DNA from: Natrialbaceae archaeon
GTDB lineage: Archaea > Halobacteriota > Halobacteria > Halobacteriales > Natrialbaceae
DNA: 46,796 bases
Direction: 5' to 3'
NCBI GenBank assembly: GCA_003559215.1
Contig: PWMF01000213.1
Location: forward strand, 1-46,796
This document shows, in pieces, positions 7,524 to 16,074 of the stretch. A program made the position numbers and the translations under genes. The notes below the pieces were generated by a model. The model was not told the DNA's origin, searched no databases, and saw nothing but the letters and a program-made list of their open reading frames with translations. How positions within the stretch are numbered: position 1 is the first letter of the stretch; every line of letters starts with the position of its first letter.

Positions 7524-8303
7524 CTACTCGAGCAGGGGATCCACTCCTCGAGCGGGGTAGCCGACGACGGTCGTCGCGCCGGCCTCCCGGAGGGCGTCGG
7601 TTTGCTCGCTGACCTCTCGCTCGGTGCCGACGAGCGCGTAGTCTCCCGCGGCTTTCAGCAGGACTTCACGCGCGCGCCCGGTGGCGCTCGAGTCCGTCGC
7701 GCAGTCCTCGGGCAGCGCGCGGGAAACGGGTCGACGGCGCGCGACGTAGTCGCCGACGGCGTCGAGGACGGCGTCGTCCTCGTCGGCGAACACCGCGGGC
7801 GCGTAGACCGCAAGCTCGCCCTCGAAGCCGGCCGCCCGAAGGGCCCGAAGCTCGCGGGGGGTAGACCGCGAGAGCAGGTCGTACTGGGTCGCGCCCGTGG
7901 CCATCGCGATTCGCTCGACGCTCTCGGAGCCGACCCAGGCGTCGGGGTCGCTCTCGAGGGCCGCACCCAGTCGGGGTGCGACGGCCCGCTCGCGTTCCTC
8001 GTCGGTAAGGTAGGCGGGGTGGCCGGCGACCAGTACGCGTCCGACCGCGGACGGCAGTTCGGCCAGCAGGGAGTCGTCACCCAGCGGATCGAAGCCGTCG
8101 GCCCGGACGGGAGTCGTCACGAACACGTCGGCGTCGGTCGATAGCGACTCGAGGACCGACCGCGCCGGGATGTGGTCCCGCCCCTCGTAGTCGACGGCGA
8201 TCGTCTCGGCGGGGATCGACGTAGCCAGGGAGACGTCACACTCCGTGGGTTTCAGTGCGATCCCGTCCAGTCCGGCTCGGGCGACGGTGCTCGTGGTTAA
8301 CAT
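7524..8303 (-). CDS. Haloarchaeal conserved protein, luciferase-like barrel possible
   Basis: A 259-residue acidic protein without a named catalytic motif. The ending (ALVGTEREVSEQTDALREAG then TTVVGYPARGVDPLL) resembles the C-terminus of F420/FMN luciferase-like barrel enzymes, in which the protein tests whether a flux limit is reached (xxGTPExVxxxLxxxxxAG). The beginning (GLDGIALKPTECDVSLATSI) and a middle LAVYAPAVFADEDD segment are compatible with that. I believe relatives are catalogued under a haloarchaeal DUF (DUF7388), from memory only. It is a single gene with its own 199-bp leader region toward the NUDIX gene, so an independent promoter is likely. Confidence 0.55.
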   Translation of the reverse strand: MLTTSTVARAGLDGIALKPTECDVSLATSIPAETIAVDYEGRDHIPARSVLESLSTDADVFVTTPVRADGFDPLGDDSLLAELPSAVGRVLVAGHPAYLTDEERERAVAPRLGAALESDPDAWVGSESVERIAMATGATQYDLLSRSTPRELRALRAAGFEGELAVYAPAVFADEDDAVLDAVGDYVARRRPVSRALPEDCATDSSATGRAREVLLKAAGDYALVGTEREVSEQTDALREAGATTVVGYPARGVDPLLE

Positions 8304-8502
8304 TGGGACTTACCTCGCGCGACGAAAAGGCGGCTACGATCGGTGCGGAACGCGATCACTCGTCTGCGCGATCATGGACGTGTTGGGTGGGCCGCGAGCA
8401 AAAAGCTGACGTTCCGCGCAGGACTCATACGATTTCCTATAACGGTTCCCGGAGACCGCAGGACGGCTCGCTGTCTTCGGAACTGACGTACCGGAGTCCG
8501 TA

Positions 8503-9093
8503 TTACAGCGTCGAGCGGTCGATGCGGTCGGGCGCCTCGAACTCGGTGGTCAGCTCGAGCAGTTGGACCAGAATCCGACCCGTTGCTCCCCAGACGGTGT
8601 AGCCGTCCACGTGGAAGTAGTGGATGACGATGTCGCCGTAGTAGGGGTGGTCGCGGCGCTCGCACTCGTAGTTCGCGGGGTCGAGAAACCCCGACAGCGG
8701 AAGGACGACGATCTCGGCGACCTCGATCCCGTCACGTTCGTACTCCCGGTCTGGAACCCGGGCGACGAAGGGGGTGACGGCGTACTCCGAAATCGTTCGA
8801 ATGTCGTCGAGCTGGCCGACGACCTCCGCCTCAGCCGGCTCGAGCCCGATCTCCTCGTTTGCCTCCCGCAGTGCGGTCGCGAGGATCGACTCGTCCTCGG
8901 GCTCGGCGCCGCCGCCGGGGAAGCTCATCTGCCCGGGGTGGTTGCCCAGATCGTCCGAGCGGCGGGTAAACAGCAGGTAATCCTCCTCGCTGCGCTCGAT
9001 GACGGGGGCGACGACGGCCGCGTCGTGTTCCTGGTCGTCGATGCCGATCGGGGGGTGGTCGGCGATCGGCGCGAGGTTCAGTCTCGGTCCCAT
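8503..9093 (-). CDS. NUDIX hydrolase, CoA pyrophosphatase type
   Basis: A 196-residue NUDIX enzyme. The NUDIX box GGAEPEDESILATALREANEEIGL (box residues 62-84, GX5EX7REUXEEXGU satisfied) is directly preceded by LLFTRRSDDLGNHPGQMSFP, the UPF0035 signature typical of enzymes that cleave coenzyme A to 4'-phosphopantetheine and 3',5'-ADP. The C-terminal part (WGATGRILVQLLEL) also fits that subfamily. It would control CoA or acyl-CoA pools. It follows the next gene upstream (9098-9595) by only 4 nt, so the two are co-transcribed. Confidence 0.88.
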   Translation of the reverse strand: MGPRLNLAPIADHPPIGIDDQEHDAAVVAPVIERSEEDYLLFTRRSDDLGNHPGQMSFPGGGAEPEDESILATALREANEEIGLEPAEAEVVGQLDDIRTISEYAVTPFVARVPDREYERDGIEVAEIVVLPLSGFLDPANYECERRDHPYYGDIVIHYFHVDGYTVWGATGRILVQLLELTTEFEAPDRIDRSTL

Positions 9094-9097
9094 CTGA

Positions 9098-9595
9098 TCA
9101 CTCGAGAGCCCCCTCCAAGCGCGCGCGTTCGTCCGCGAGGTCGACGGGCGCCCACGTCTCGATATCGTAGCTCACGTCCAGCAGCGTCTCGATCCTGTCG
9201 TCGTCGCCGTCATCGACGGCCGCGTCGGCCGCCGCGACGAACTCCCCGCGAACCGTCTCGCCGAGGGTCTCGCGGTCGGGTCGTCTGGGTTCGACGTCGA
9301 GGATGTGGGGGACGTCCTCGGCGCCGTCGGGGACGGTCGGAAACGCGGTCGGGCCGGCGACCAGCAGCGGCTCGCCGGGCTCGGTCCCGTCGGGGGTTGG
9401 CGGCTCGAGGGGGTCGTAGGCGACGAGTGCAAACGAATCGAGGGCCCCGTCGATTCCCGACTCGAGGACGTCGGAATCGACGTCGCCGCCGTCGGCGCGA
9501 AACGCTGCCTCCTCGAGGGCTCGCTCCAGTTCGGACCGGGTGAGGCCGCCGAAGAGGTCGACGACGCCGGCGAGTTCGTCGGCGGTCGCGTCCAT
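9098..9595 (-). CDS. Haloarchaeal hypothetical protein (DUF7109-like)
   Basis: A 165-residue acidic protein. The N-terminus (MDATADELAGVVDLFGGLTR) and an ERALEEAAFRADG helix suggest a small helical domain. The rest is rich in Asp/Glu with Pro turns. I know no function. The name DUF7109 is from memory. The ATG at 9595 was preferred over the longer frame to 9706 because the upstream part is basic, low-complexity and overlaps the next gene's coding end. It sits 4 nt before the CoA pyrophosphatase gene and may share its transcript. Confidence 0.6.
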   Translation of the reverse strand: MDATADELAGVVDLFGGLTRSELERALEEAAFRADGGDVDSDVLESGIDGALDSFALVAYDPLEPPTPDGTEPGEPLLVAGPTAFPTVPDGAEDVPHILDVEPRRPDRETLGETVRGEFVAAADAAVDDGDDDRIETLLDVSYDIETWAPVDLADERARLEGALE

Positions 9596-9635
9596 ACGCC
9601 GTCCAACGGTCGGCGCGCTGATAAAGGTTGAGAGG

Positions 9636-10763
9636 TCAGTCGCTCCCCGCGGAGCCGACCCGCGGCGTGTGCCACGGACGCGCCCGCTCGCGGACGATCT
9701 CGGCATCGATCGGGGCGTCGAGCCAGCGGGGTAGTCGGCGGTCCGGACCGGGCGGCCCGATCGAGTCGGCGTACCGTTCGAGCTGGTCGCGTTCGTTCTC
9801 GGGATCGTACGCGAGCCCGTTGAACACCGCGTCGGCGCGGTACTGGGCGATCAGCTCGCGGCCCGTCTCCCGGTAGCGCGCAGGCAGGGTCTCGTAGTCG
9901 GGATCGACCCCGCCCGCCTCGAGCACCCGCAGCAGCTCGGAGCCGACCGTCCGGCTCATCCCCTCGAGCCCGGTCTCGCCGTCGACCGCACGGTGATCAT
10001 GTTCGTGGATGCCCAGGTCGACCTGTGCGGTGCCCGCGAACCCGGCGTGATCGAAGGCGTCGCCGAGGGTTCCGACCTCGAGGCCCCACGTCCGGGGCGG
10101 GCGGAGCCGTTCGGCGAGGTCGGCGGTCATCGCGAACTCCCCGGCCAGCGCGTACCGGAAGGCGCCGCAGTACTCGAGGATCGGGTCGTCGTGTCGGGCC
10201 GACAGGGTCCGGAGCAGCGGTTCGTAGAACAGCCGGAACAGGCGTCCGTAGAGCCGACCGCGTTCGACGCGTGCGTAGTACCCCTTCGAGAAGGCGAACT
10301 CCATCGTCAGCGGCGCGAGCAGCCGACGGACGTGGTCGGCCTCGTAGCTGCGGGCGTCGGCGTCGTGGACGACGACGTACTCGCCGGCTTCGGCAGCGGG
10401 ACCGAGCGCGAGCCAGACGTCCCGTCCCTTTCCCGTCTCGCCGGCGAGCCCGGCGTCCGCGAGTCGTTCCTCGAGGGCCGGCGCGTTACACCACAGCACC
10501 TCGATCGACAGGGAAAACGTCTCGAGCCACTCCCGGAACGGTTCGATCCGAGCGGGCGACGCCCGGACCGGGACGACGACCGCGGCGGGCTCGAGCGACT
10601 CGAGTTCGGCGAGCACGCGGGCCGCGGCCGGGCTCTCGTGTTCCCGGTCGGTCATCGGAACGACAACGGCCGTCTCGCCGACGGGGTCGCCTTCGAGGCC
10701 CGTAGCGAGCGGTTCCCCACCGAGATCGTGGAGCGTCGCGATCCGCTCCTGGACGTACTCCAT
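9636..10763 (-). CDS. Glucosyl-3-phosphoglycerate synthase-like glycosyltransferase
   Basis: A 375-residue GT-A glycosyltransferase. Motifs in order: TGKGRDVWLAL (about residues 110-120), the DAD metal site in VVHDADARSY (134-136), FSKGYYARVERGRLYGRLF, TWGLEVGTLGDAF and QVDLGIHEHDHRAV. The same order (GKGxxxW, HDADxxxY, KxxYxR, GxExGxLxDxF, QVDLG) is found in GpgS/GT81 enzymes, which transfer glucose from NDP-glucose to 3-phosphoglycerate on the way to the osmolyte glucosylglycerate. A mannosyl-donor relative is possible. The ATG at 10763 was chosen because the upstream 12 codons are not conserved-looking. No GpgP phosphatase gene is adjacent; the neighbours are a hypothetical gene and a DHH phosphoesterase. 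Confidence 0.8.
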   Translation of the reverse strand: MEYVQERIATLHDLGGEPLATGLEGDPVGETAVVVPMTDREHESPAAARVLAELESLEPAAVVVPVRASPARIEPFREWLETFSLSIEVLWCNAPALEERLADAGLAGETGKGRDVWLALGPAAEAGEYVVVHDADARSYEADHVRRLLAPLTMEFAFSKGYYARVERGRLYGRLFRLFYEPLLRTLSARHDDPILEYCGAFRYALAGEFAMTADLAERLRPPRTWGLEVGTLGDAFDHAGFAGTAQVDLGIHEHDHRAVDGETGLEGMSRTVGSELLRVLEAGGVDPDYETLPARYRETGRELIAQYRADAVFNGLAYDPENERDQLERYADSIGPPGPDRRLPRWLDAPIDAEIVRERARPWHTPRVGSAGSD

Positions 10764-10840
10764 CGGTCCACTGTTGGCGCGAGCCGGTAAAACGGCCACG
10801 GCTCCGGCGAACTGCGGCTGACGGCTCGCTGCGTACGGCG

Positions 10841-10858
10841 GGCCGAACTGGTTCGGCC
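10841..10858. terminator. Perfect hairpin after the DHH gene
   Basis: GGCCGAAC, loop TG, GTTCGGCC lie between the DHH stop (10863, minus) and the glycosyltransferase start. There is no T-tract, so it may end or attenuate transcription rather than act as a classical terminator. Confidence 0.4.
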
Positions 10859-10862
10859 GTCG

Positions 10863-12050
10863 CTACCGTCGGCTGCCGGACATCGCATCGAAGAGCCGAT
10901 CGTCGAACACGGCCCGCCCGCAGCCGTCCTCGGTCTCGATCGCCTCGAGGTAGTCGACCGGGATCTGCCCGCCACCCATCCGGGCGTGGCCGCCGGCGTT
11001 CGCCATCGGCACGTCGCTGACGGCGTGGCGAAGCGTCTCGCCCATGTGAACCCGGTCGTCCCGGGATCGGCCCGAGACGTGGATCGTCCCGTCGTACTCG
11101 CCGTAGACGACGACCGCGGTGACGCCCTCGAGCTGGAGCAGTTCATCGGCCGCCTGGGAGACCGCGTCGACGTTGGTGACCGAGCCGACGTCGCAGACGG
11201 CAAAGGAGCCCTCTATCCGGCGATCGGTGATCGCTCGAGCCTTCGTTTTGAGAACGTCGTCGCTCACCTGCGGGTTGGCGATCCGGTCGAGCAGGTCCTC
11301 GTCGATCCCCGAGTAGAGGTAGCCACAGGCCTCGAACTCGGCCCACGAGCAGCCCCGCGTCAGCCGGTTCGTATCCGACTGGATGCCGTAGACCAGTCCC
11401 GTCGCCAGCGCCGTCGAGAGCGTCGGCCCGTCCTCGTCGTCGGCGTCCTCGGCCGGGACGTCTAACGCTTCGAAGTACTCGGCGACGATCGTCGAGGCCG
11501 CCCCGTACTCGCTGCGAACGTCGGTGAACTCGGTTCCCGTTCCGTTCCCGGGATGGTGATCGACGACGGCGACGGGTTCGACGATCTGTGCGCCGGTAAA
11601 CCCCCGTGGCGTGTTGTGGTCGACGAGCACGACCGCCTCCGCCGCGAGCTCCGAGGCCGCCTCGATCCGCTCGAGTTCGAGTCCCAGCACCGTGCGGAAC
11701 GCCCGGTTCTCCTGGTGGCGGATCTCGCCCGGGAACTGCAGCGTCGCGTCGGTGTCGGCCGACGAGGCGATCTCGGCGACGCCCATCGCACACGCCATCG
11801 CGTCGGGATCCGGGTTCGGGTGCAACAGGACGGTGACCTCGTCGTGACTCTCGAGGAGGTTGCGAAGGCGCACGCCCGGTGGACGCCGGAGCCAGCGGGC
11901 GAGCCACCAGACGCCGACCGCGACCCCGCCGGCGGCGACGACGAGCAGGGAGAGCACGAGGGGATCGAGCGATCGGATCGTCTCCGCAGCGGTCTCGAGG
12001 GCCAACGTGTCATCCTCGATCCCGTCGCTGTCGACGCCCCGGTGTCGCAT
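10863..12050 (-). CDS. DHH family phosphoesterase, membrane-anchored
   Basis: A 395-residue protein. It has an N-terminal transmembrane segment (about residues 31-53, LVLSLLVVAAGGVAVGVWWL), followed by a DHH domain with motif I NPDPDAMA (79-86), motif II VLVDHNTP, motif III VVDHHPGN (164-166 are DHH) and motif IV QSDTNRL. A C-terminal DHHA1 domain ends in GGHARMGGGQIP. DHH-DHHA1 enzymes hydrolyse nano-RNA, pAp or cyclic dinucleotides in a Mn-dependent way. The membrane anchor places the catalytic part at the inner face. Which of these substrates it uses cannot be told from sequence. It is expressed from the minus strand upstream of gpgS. Confidence 0.88.
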   Translation of the reverse strand: MRHRGVDSDGIEDDTLALETAAETIRSLDPLVLSLLVVAAGGVAVGVWWLARWLRRPPGVRLRNLLESHDEVTVLLHPNPDPDAMACAMGVAEIASSADTDATLQFPGEIRHQENRAFRTVLGLELERIEAASELAAEAVVLVDHNTPRGFTGAQIVEPVAVVDHHPGNGTGTEFTDVRSEYGAASTIVAEYFEALDVPAEDADDEDGPTLSTALATGLVYGIQSDTNRLTRGCSWAEFEACGYLYSGIDEDLLDRIANPQVSDDVLKTKARAITDRRIEGSFAVCDVGSVTNVDAVSQAADELLQLEGVTAVVVYGEYDGTIHVSGRSRDDRVHMGETLRHAVSDVPMANAGGHARMGGGQIPVDYLEAIETEDGCGRAVFDDRLFDAMSGSRR

Positions 12051-12113
12051 ACCGCACCATTACGTCGGATCCCCAAGAAGTTTCCCATCAGGCGGGGAGA
12101 ACTTGCTCGGACC

Positions 12114-12998
12114 CTACTGGCGGGCGTCGATCGCCTCGCGGTACCCCTCTCGGAACGTCGGGTACGCGAGTTCGTACCCCATTTCGCGGAGCTTTCCGTT
12201 CGAACAGCGCTTGCTCGTCAGGATTCGACGGCGGGCGGCCTCGGAGAGGTCGTCCTCCTCGAGTCGTTCGGTCTTCGTTTGCTTCGGCGGGTGTTCGACA
12301 CCCGCCTCGTCAGCGAGCCAGTCGGCGAAGGCCCACTTCTCGACGGGTTCGTCGTCGACGATCTGGACGACCTCGCCGCGGGCGAGGTCCTCACGAAGCA
12401 GGTAGCGGACGGCGCCGGCGGCGTCGTCGCGGTGGATCATGTTCAGGTAGCCCTCGGTGACCGGTCCCTCGAGGTAGCGCTCGAGGCGGTAGCGGTCCGG
12501 GCCGTACAGTCCGGCGTAGCGGGCGACGGTGCCGTCGAACCCGTACTCTGCTGGAAGCTCGAGGGCGATCCGTTCGGCCTCCGCCAGCACCTCGGTCTTC
12601 TCGGTCGTGGGCTTGATCGGGGTCTCCTCGTCGACCCAGTCCCCGTCGTGGTCGCCGTGGACCCCCGTCGAGGACGTGTAGACCAGTCGCTCGGGCGGAT
12701 CCTCGCGCTGGCCGAACGCCTCGATCGCCGTCCGCAGTCCCTCGACGTAGATCTCGCGGGCGGCGTCGGCGCCCCGGCCGCCGCTGCTGGCCGCAAAGAC
12801 GATCGCGTCGACGTCGGGGACGGCCTCGAGCGACGTCGGGTCGGTGACATCGGCCTTGACGGCATCCAATCCCGCCGATTCGAGCGCATCGAGCCCGTCG
12901 TCGGATCGGCGGACGCCGATCGCGTCGTGTCCCCGTTCGACCAGCTGGCGGCCGAGTTCGCGGCCGACGTAGCCACAGCCGAGAATCGCAACTCGCAT
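12114..12998 (-). CDS. NAD(P)-dependent epimerase/dehydratase family protein (SDR)
   Basis: A 294-residue Rossmann-fold protein. VAILGCGYVGRELGRQL at the N-terminus is the dinucleotide motif (GxGxxG at residues 7-12), followed by VRRSDDGL at the end of strand 2. A TSSTGVHGDHDG stretch corresponds to the active-site serine region of extended SDR proteins, and ARYAGLYGP to the conserved sugar-epimerase loop. Relatives modify nucleotide sugars or related alcohols. The substrate is unknown. The start at 12998 is chosen because MRVAILGC is the natural beginning of the fold. It lies head to head with the Bat-type regulator at 13097. Confidence 0.85.
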   Translation of the reverse strand: MRVAILGCGYVGRELGRQLVERGHDAIGVRRSDDGLDALESAGLDAVKADVTDPTSLEAVPDVDAIVFAASSGGRGADAAREIYVEGLRTAIEAFGQREDPPERLVYTSSTGVHGDHDGDWVDEETPIKPTTEKTEVLAEAERIALELPAEYGFDGTVARYAGLYGPDRYRLERYLEGPVTEGYLNMIHRDDAAGAVRYLLREDLARGEVVQIVDDEPVEKWAFADWLADEAGVEHPPKQTKTERLEEDDLSEAARRRILTSKRCSNGKLREMGYELAYPTFREGYREAIDARQ

Positions 12999-13096
12999 AC
13001 GCTGACTCGGGCTCCGGGCCACATAATCGCACCGACGGACCGGCCGGGGATCGGTAGCCGGAGAGAAACTATTTCGCTGGGAACCGAAGGGCGAGT

Positions 13097-13741
13097 ATGA
13101 GCTTCATCGTCGAGTTCGAACTCTCGACGCCAATCCTCCGCGAGACGGCGACCGCGGCCTCGAAACTCACGATCGAACAGGTCTACCGGTCGGAGCGCGG
13201 CGCCACGAAACTCGTCTTCTGGGCCTACGGGGACGACCTCGAGTCAGTCGCGGCCGCCCTCGAGGCCGATGATTCGATCGCGGAGTTCGCCGCGCTCGAG
13301 GAACTCCCCGAGCGACGGCTCTACAGTGCGGTGTTGACCGACTGGGGGGCCGACCTCCTGACCCACCCCGCAGCCGCGGCGAACGACATCTCGTTTCTGG
13401 ATATCACGGTCACCGACGACACCGCGATCCGGGCTCGCGTTCCCTCCCGCGAGGCGCTGCAGGGTTACCGCGAGAGCTGCCGGGAGCGCGAGATCCCGTT
13501 TCGCCTCCAGCGGATCTTTCGGGAGCCCGAACCCGGAGCGAGCCGGTACGGCGTTTCAGAGCGACAGCGGGAGGCGCTGCTCGCCGCTCTCGAGGCAGGG
13601 TACTTCGATGTGCCCCGGGATGCGACGCTAACGGAGATCGCCGAGGTGCTCGGAATCTCCGATCAGGCGCTGTCGGCTCGGCTTCGCCGCGGCCAGGCGG
13701 CACTTCTTCGAAACACGATCGCGACGGACGCCCCCTCTTGA
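13097..13741 (+). CDS. Bat-type HTH transcriptional regulator
   Basis: A 214-residue regulator. The N-terminal two thirds form the haloarchaeal Bat-associated sensory region (FIVEFELSTPILRETATAAS then a CREREIPFRLQRIF segment). The C-terminus is the HTH_10 domain: YGVSERQREALLAALEAGYF, then TLTEIAEVLGISDQALSARL, ending in LRRGQAALLRNTI. Proteins of this group activate or repress haloarchaeal genes in response to light, oxygen or unknown ligands. It transcribes away from the epimerase gene and is followed by a small hairpin. A second Bat-type gene lies at 21253-21948. Confidence 0.85.
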   Translation: MSFIVEFELSTPILRETATAASKLTIEQVYRSERGATKLVFWAYGDDLESVAAALEADDSIAEFAALEELPERRLYSAVLTDWGADLLTHPAAAANDISFLDITVTDDTAIRARVPSREALQGYRESCREREIPFRLQRIFREPEPGASRYGVSERQREALLAALEAGYFDVPRDATLTEIAEVLGISDQALSARLRRGQAALLRNTIATDAPS

Positions 13742-13743
13742 AG

Positions 13744-13759
13744 GGTTGGTGATCCAACC
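13744..13759 (+). terminator. Hairpin after Bat-type regulator
   Basis: GGTTGG, loop TGAT, CCAACC directly follows the stop codon, with a pyrimidine-rich GTGTCCTTTC after it. It probably marks the mRNA 3' end. Confidence 0.45.
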
Positions 13760-13795
13760 AGTGTCCTTTCACCGCTCCCGGCGATACGGGGAGGT

Positions 13796-14092
13796 ATGAC
13801 CTCCACGACAGTCACCCAGGAAACGGAACAGAATCCGACGAACTACCAGGCCGACCCCGACCAGTCGCTCAGCGAGGCGGTCCTCGAGGCGGTCGCCGTG
13901 GCGACCGACATCGACCAGATCGCGCTGGCCGACGAGTTCGGTCCGCTGTACCACGCCGTCGACCCGTCGGCGCTCGACTCGCTGTTTCACGACCGGTGCG
14001 AGACCGAGCGAGCGGTCGGTTCGATCACCTTCGAGTACGCCGGCTTCCTGGTCTCGGTCGACCGAGCCGGACAGGTAACGCTGACGTCCTAA
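13796..14092 (+). CDS. HalOD1 output domain protein
   Basis: A 98-residue protein consisting of one HalOD1 domain: SLSEAVLEAVAVATDIDQIA, then PLYHAVDPSALDSLF, and VGSITFEYAGFLVSVDRAGQ at the end. In haloarchaea this domain occurs alone or at the end of receiver proteins, and it is predicted to be an output module of two-component signalling. Here it has no receiver domain. It follows the Bat-type regulator by 54 nt on the same strand, separated by a hairpin, so it could be a partner but is probably a separate transcript. Confidence 0.82.
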   Translation: MTSTTVTQETEQNPTNYQADPDQSLSEAVLEAVAVATDIDQIALADEFGPLYHAVDPSALDSLFHDRCETERAVGSITFEYAGFLVSVDRAGQVTLTS

Positions 14093-14109
14093 CGGCCCGA
14101 CGAGACCCG

Positions 14110-14535
14110 CTACTGCGAGCGACCGACGATGACGTGTTGTAAGTGAACGTACTCCGCGAACGACATCGGCGCGCGCCGTTCGATCTTCTGCTGGACCTCC
14201 TTCGCGTCGAGATCGATCTCGAGGTGGCTCTCGACCGCGTCGACGTCGAGCACCGCCGTCGTCATCCCAAGCAGCAGGTGTTCGCAGGCCATCGTCTCTA
14301 TCGTCTCGGCGTCGGGTTCGTCGCTTTCCAGCGCCTGGATCTCGGCGGCTCCCTCGAGCGAGAGCTCGGGTGACTCGCCCTCGAGCAGCGCCTCGAGAAC
14401 GTCACGGTCGACGCTCGTGCGATCGAGAGTCGTCTCGAGGCCGTGCCGGTCGATTATCGACGCGAGCTGTTCGTCGTACTCCCCGCGAAGGGCGGTCGGG
14501 GTCTCCGGGACGGACATCCGCTGTTCGTAGAACAT
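14110..14535 (-). CDS. DUF5791-like haloarchaeal protein
   Basis: A 141-residue acidic protein. Recognisable features are the start MFYEQRMSVPETPTALRGEY, a middle ELSLEGAAEIQALE, and the well-conserved METMACEHLLLGM-like stretch (here IETMACEHLLLGMTTAVLDV). I recall this as a family restricted to haloarchaea with no known function. The fold appears all-helical and could include a small HTH. The ATG at 14535 is preferred over the longer frame to 14607 because a TATA-like box lies at 14595-14602, which places the transcription start inside the extra codons. It is convergent with the HalOD1 gene. Confidence 0.75.
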   Translation of the reverse strand: MFYEQRMSVPETPTALRGEYDEQLASIIDRHGLETTLDRTSVDRDVLEALLEGESPELSLEGAAEIQALESDEPDAETIETMACEHLLLGMTTAVLDVDAVESHLEIDLDAKEVQQKIERRAPMSFAEYVHLQHVIVGRSQ

Positions 14536-14912
14536 ATCCGACACCACAGCGGTCGGCCACAAGTGGGTTGTCCTTCCGGCGGCATCGGAGACACTTATAT
14601 ATCGCACCGGGATTCACGAATCGGCCCAGGCGGCCCCACACGACCCCTGCTAACGGTTTTCACGGGTGAGTTGACCGGTACATTTAAATTACCGGCGACA
14701 GTAGATGTGGTCACCAGAACGCCACCGGGGCGCGTATCGCTCGACGATCGATGACAGGAAATCTTATTCACCGAGGTTTCGCAGGTCGTGAGCGAACGCT
14801 GTACGCGGCGGCGCGACGAGTCGGCGATCCGCCGAACGCGCGGATCACCACCGACGATGACCGCGTTCCGACCGCTCCCGGTGCGGGTATGGCACAGAGG
14901 TTTGACTAACAC
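14536..14912. promoter_or_regulatory. Divergent promoter region with palindromic TATA-like element
   Basis: This 377-bp gap separates two divergent genes. Besides the minus-strand TATA box at 14595-14602 it holds CCGGTA (14675-14680), a single C, the self-complementary ATTTAAAT (14682-14689), and TACCGG (14690-14695). A TATA-like core is thus flanked by inverted CCGGTA arms, as expected for an operator overlapping a promoter. It lies 218 bp before the coiled-coil gene. No convincing gene was found between 14700 and 14912. Confidence 0.5.
14595..14602 (-). promoter_or_regulatory. TATA-like box for the DUF5791-like gene
   Basis: TTATATAT on the plus strand (ATATATAA read on the minus strand). 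Transcription would start near 14570, giving a 5' leader of about 35 nt before the ATG at 14535. Confidence 0.5.
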
Positions 14913-15794
14913 ATGGTAGACGAATCGAAAAACATCGAACTGACAGACGACGACCTCGAAAACAACTCCAAAGGACAGCTCATCAAGAAGGCGGGCCAAC
15001 TCCGAGACCGACGAAACGATCTCAACCAGATGGCCTCCGAGCGCGCCTCCGAGCGCGACGACCTCAACGCGAAGACTCGCGAGAAGGTCGACGAGGCCCA
15101 AGAGCACCGCGAGAAGCGCGACGAGCTCAACGAGCAGGTCCAGGAGCACAAGGACAAACGCAACGAGCTCAACGCTGAGGCCAACGAGCTGTTCGACCGC
15201 GTCGAACAGCTCAAATCCGACATGGAGCTCAACGAGGGCAAGGACTTGGAGGAGCTCGAGGAGGAGATCGAAAAGCTCGAGTTCAAACAGCAGACCGAGG
15301 TCCTCTCGAGCGAGGAAGAACAGGAACTCATCGAGAAGATCGAGTCCAAGCGCGAGGAGTACGAGGAGCGAAAGCAGAAACTCGACCAGAACGAGGATCT
15401 CGAGGAGCTCGTCGAGGAAGCCGAGGAAGTCCGTTCCGAGGCCTCCCAGCACCACCAGAAGGTCACTGAGCTCGCGGACAAGGCCCAGGAACACCACAAC
15501 CAGATGATCGAGGCCTACCGCGAGGCCGACGACATCCGCGACGAGGCCGACGAAATGCACGAGTCGTTCGTCGAGGCCCAGGAGGCTGCCGACCGTCACC
15601 ACGAGGACTTCGTCCGCGTCCAGAAGCGCCTGCGCGAGCTGGACAAACAGGAGGAAGAGCAGCGCAAGTCCCAGCGTGACAAGAAGAAAGAGGAGGCCAA
15701 AGAGGAGGCCGAGGAGATCTATCAGAAGTTCAAGGAAGGCGAAACCCTCGACACCGAGGACCTGATGAAGCTCCAGAAGACGGGACTGCTGTAG
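14913..15794 (+). CDS. Coiled-coil protein (COG1340-like)
   Basis: A 293-residue protein that is almost entirely charged coiled coil (Glu/Lys/Arg/Asp/Gln with regular Leu spacing), from about residue 20 to 275. Distinct pieces are SKGQLIKKAGQLRDRRNDLN at the start and IYQKFKEGETLDTEDLMKLQ at the end, the latter typical of archaeal coiled-coil proteins of the COG1340 type. Codons use CTC/GAG/AAG heavily. Function is unknown; a structural or scaffolding role fits its shape. The long open frame on the opposite strand (14595-15602) is a shadow of this biased composition. The gene is alone on its transcript. Confidence 0.8.
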   Translation: MVDESKNIELTDDDLENNSKGQLIKKAGQLRDRRNDLNQMASERASERDDLNAKTREKVDEAQEHREKRDELNEQVQEHKDKRNELNAEANELFDRVEQLKSDMELNEGKDLEELEEEIEKLEFKQQTEVLSSEEEQELIEKIESKREEYEERKQKLDQNEDLEELVEEAEEVRSEASQHHQKVTELADKAQEHHNQMIEAYREADDIRDEADEMHESFVEAQEAADRHHEDFVRVQKRLRELDKQEEEQRKSQRDKKKEEAKEEAEEIYQKFKEGETLDTEDLMKLQKTGLL

Positions 15795-16074
15795 GCCGAT
15801 TCGTCAACCTGTGTCTGCTGCCGTTCGATTTTTGCGGTAGCGGTCGCGTTCTTTCTCGAGTTTTCCTTCCCGCTTTCGGGCGAAACGGACGCGTACAGTC
15901 GTCTTGGGATTCGCGTTCGCCGTCCGAACGGAAGCTGGCGATTTCGACCCTCGAGCGACCGAGGGCCGGTAACCGACACTTACAGCGCCGTTGCGGCGTC
16001 CCGCTCGGCCGCCGAACGAGTCGCTCGGCGGTAGTTCGGCCATAACAATGCCCCCGTCGCTGGGGAATTCTCGC

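Noticed and set aside
14595..15602. Leu/Val-rich open frame opposite the coiled-coil gene
   Set aside because: The apparent membrane helices come from reading GAG/CTC-rich coiled-coil codons backwards.
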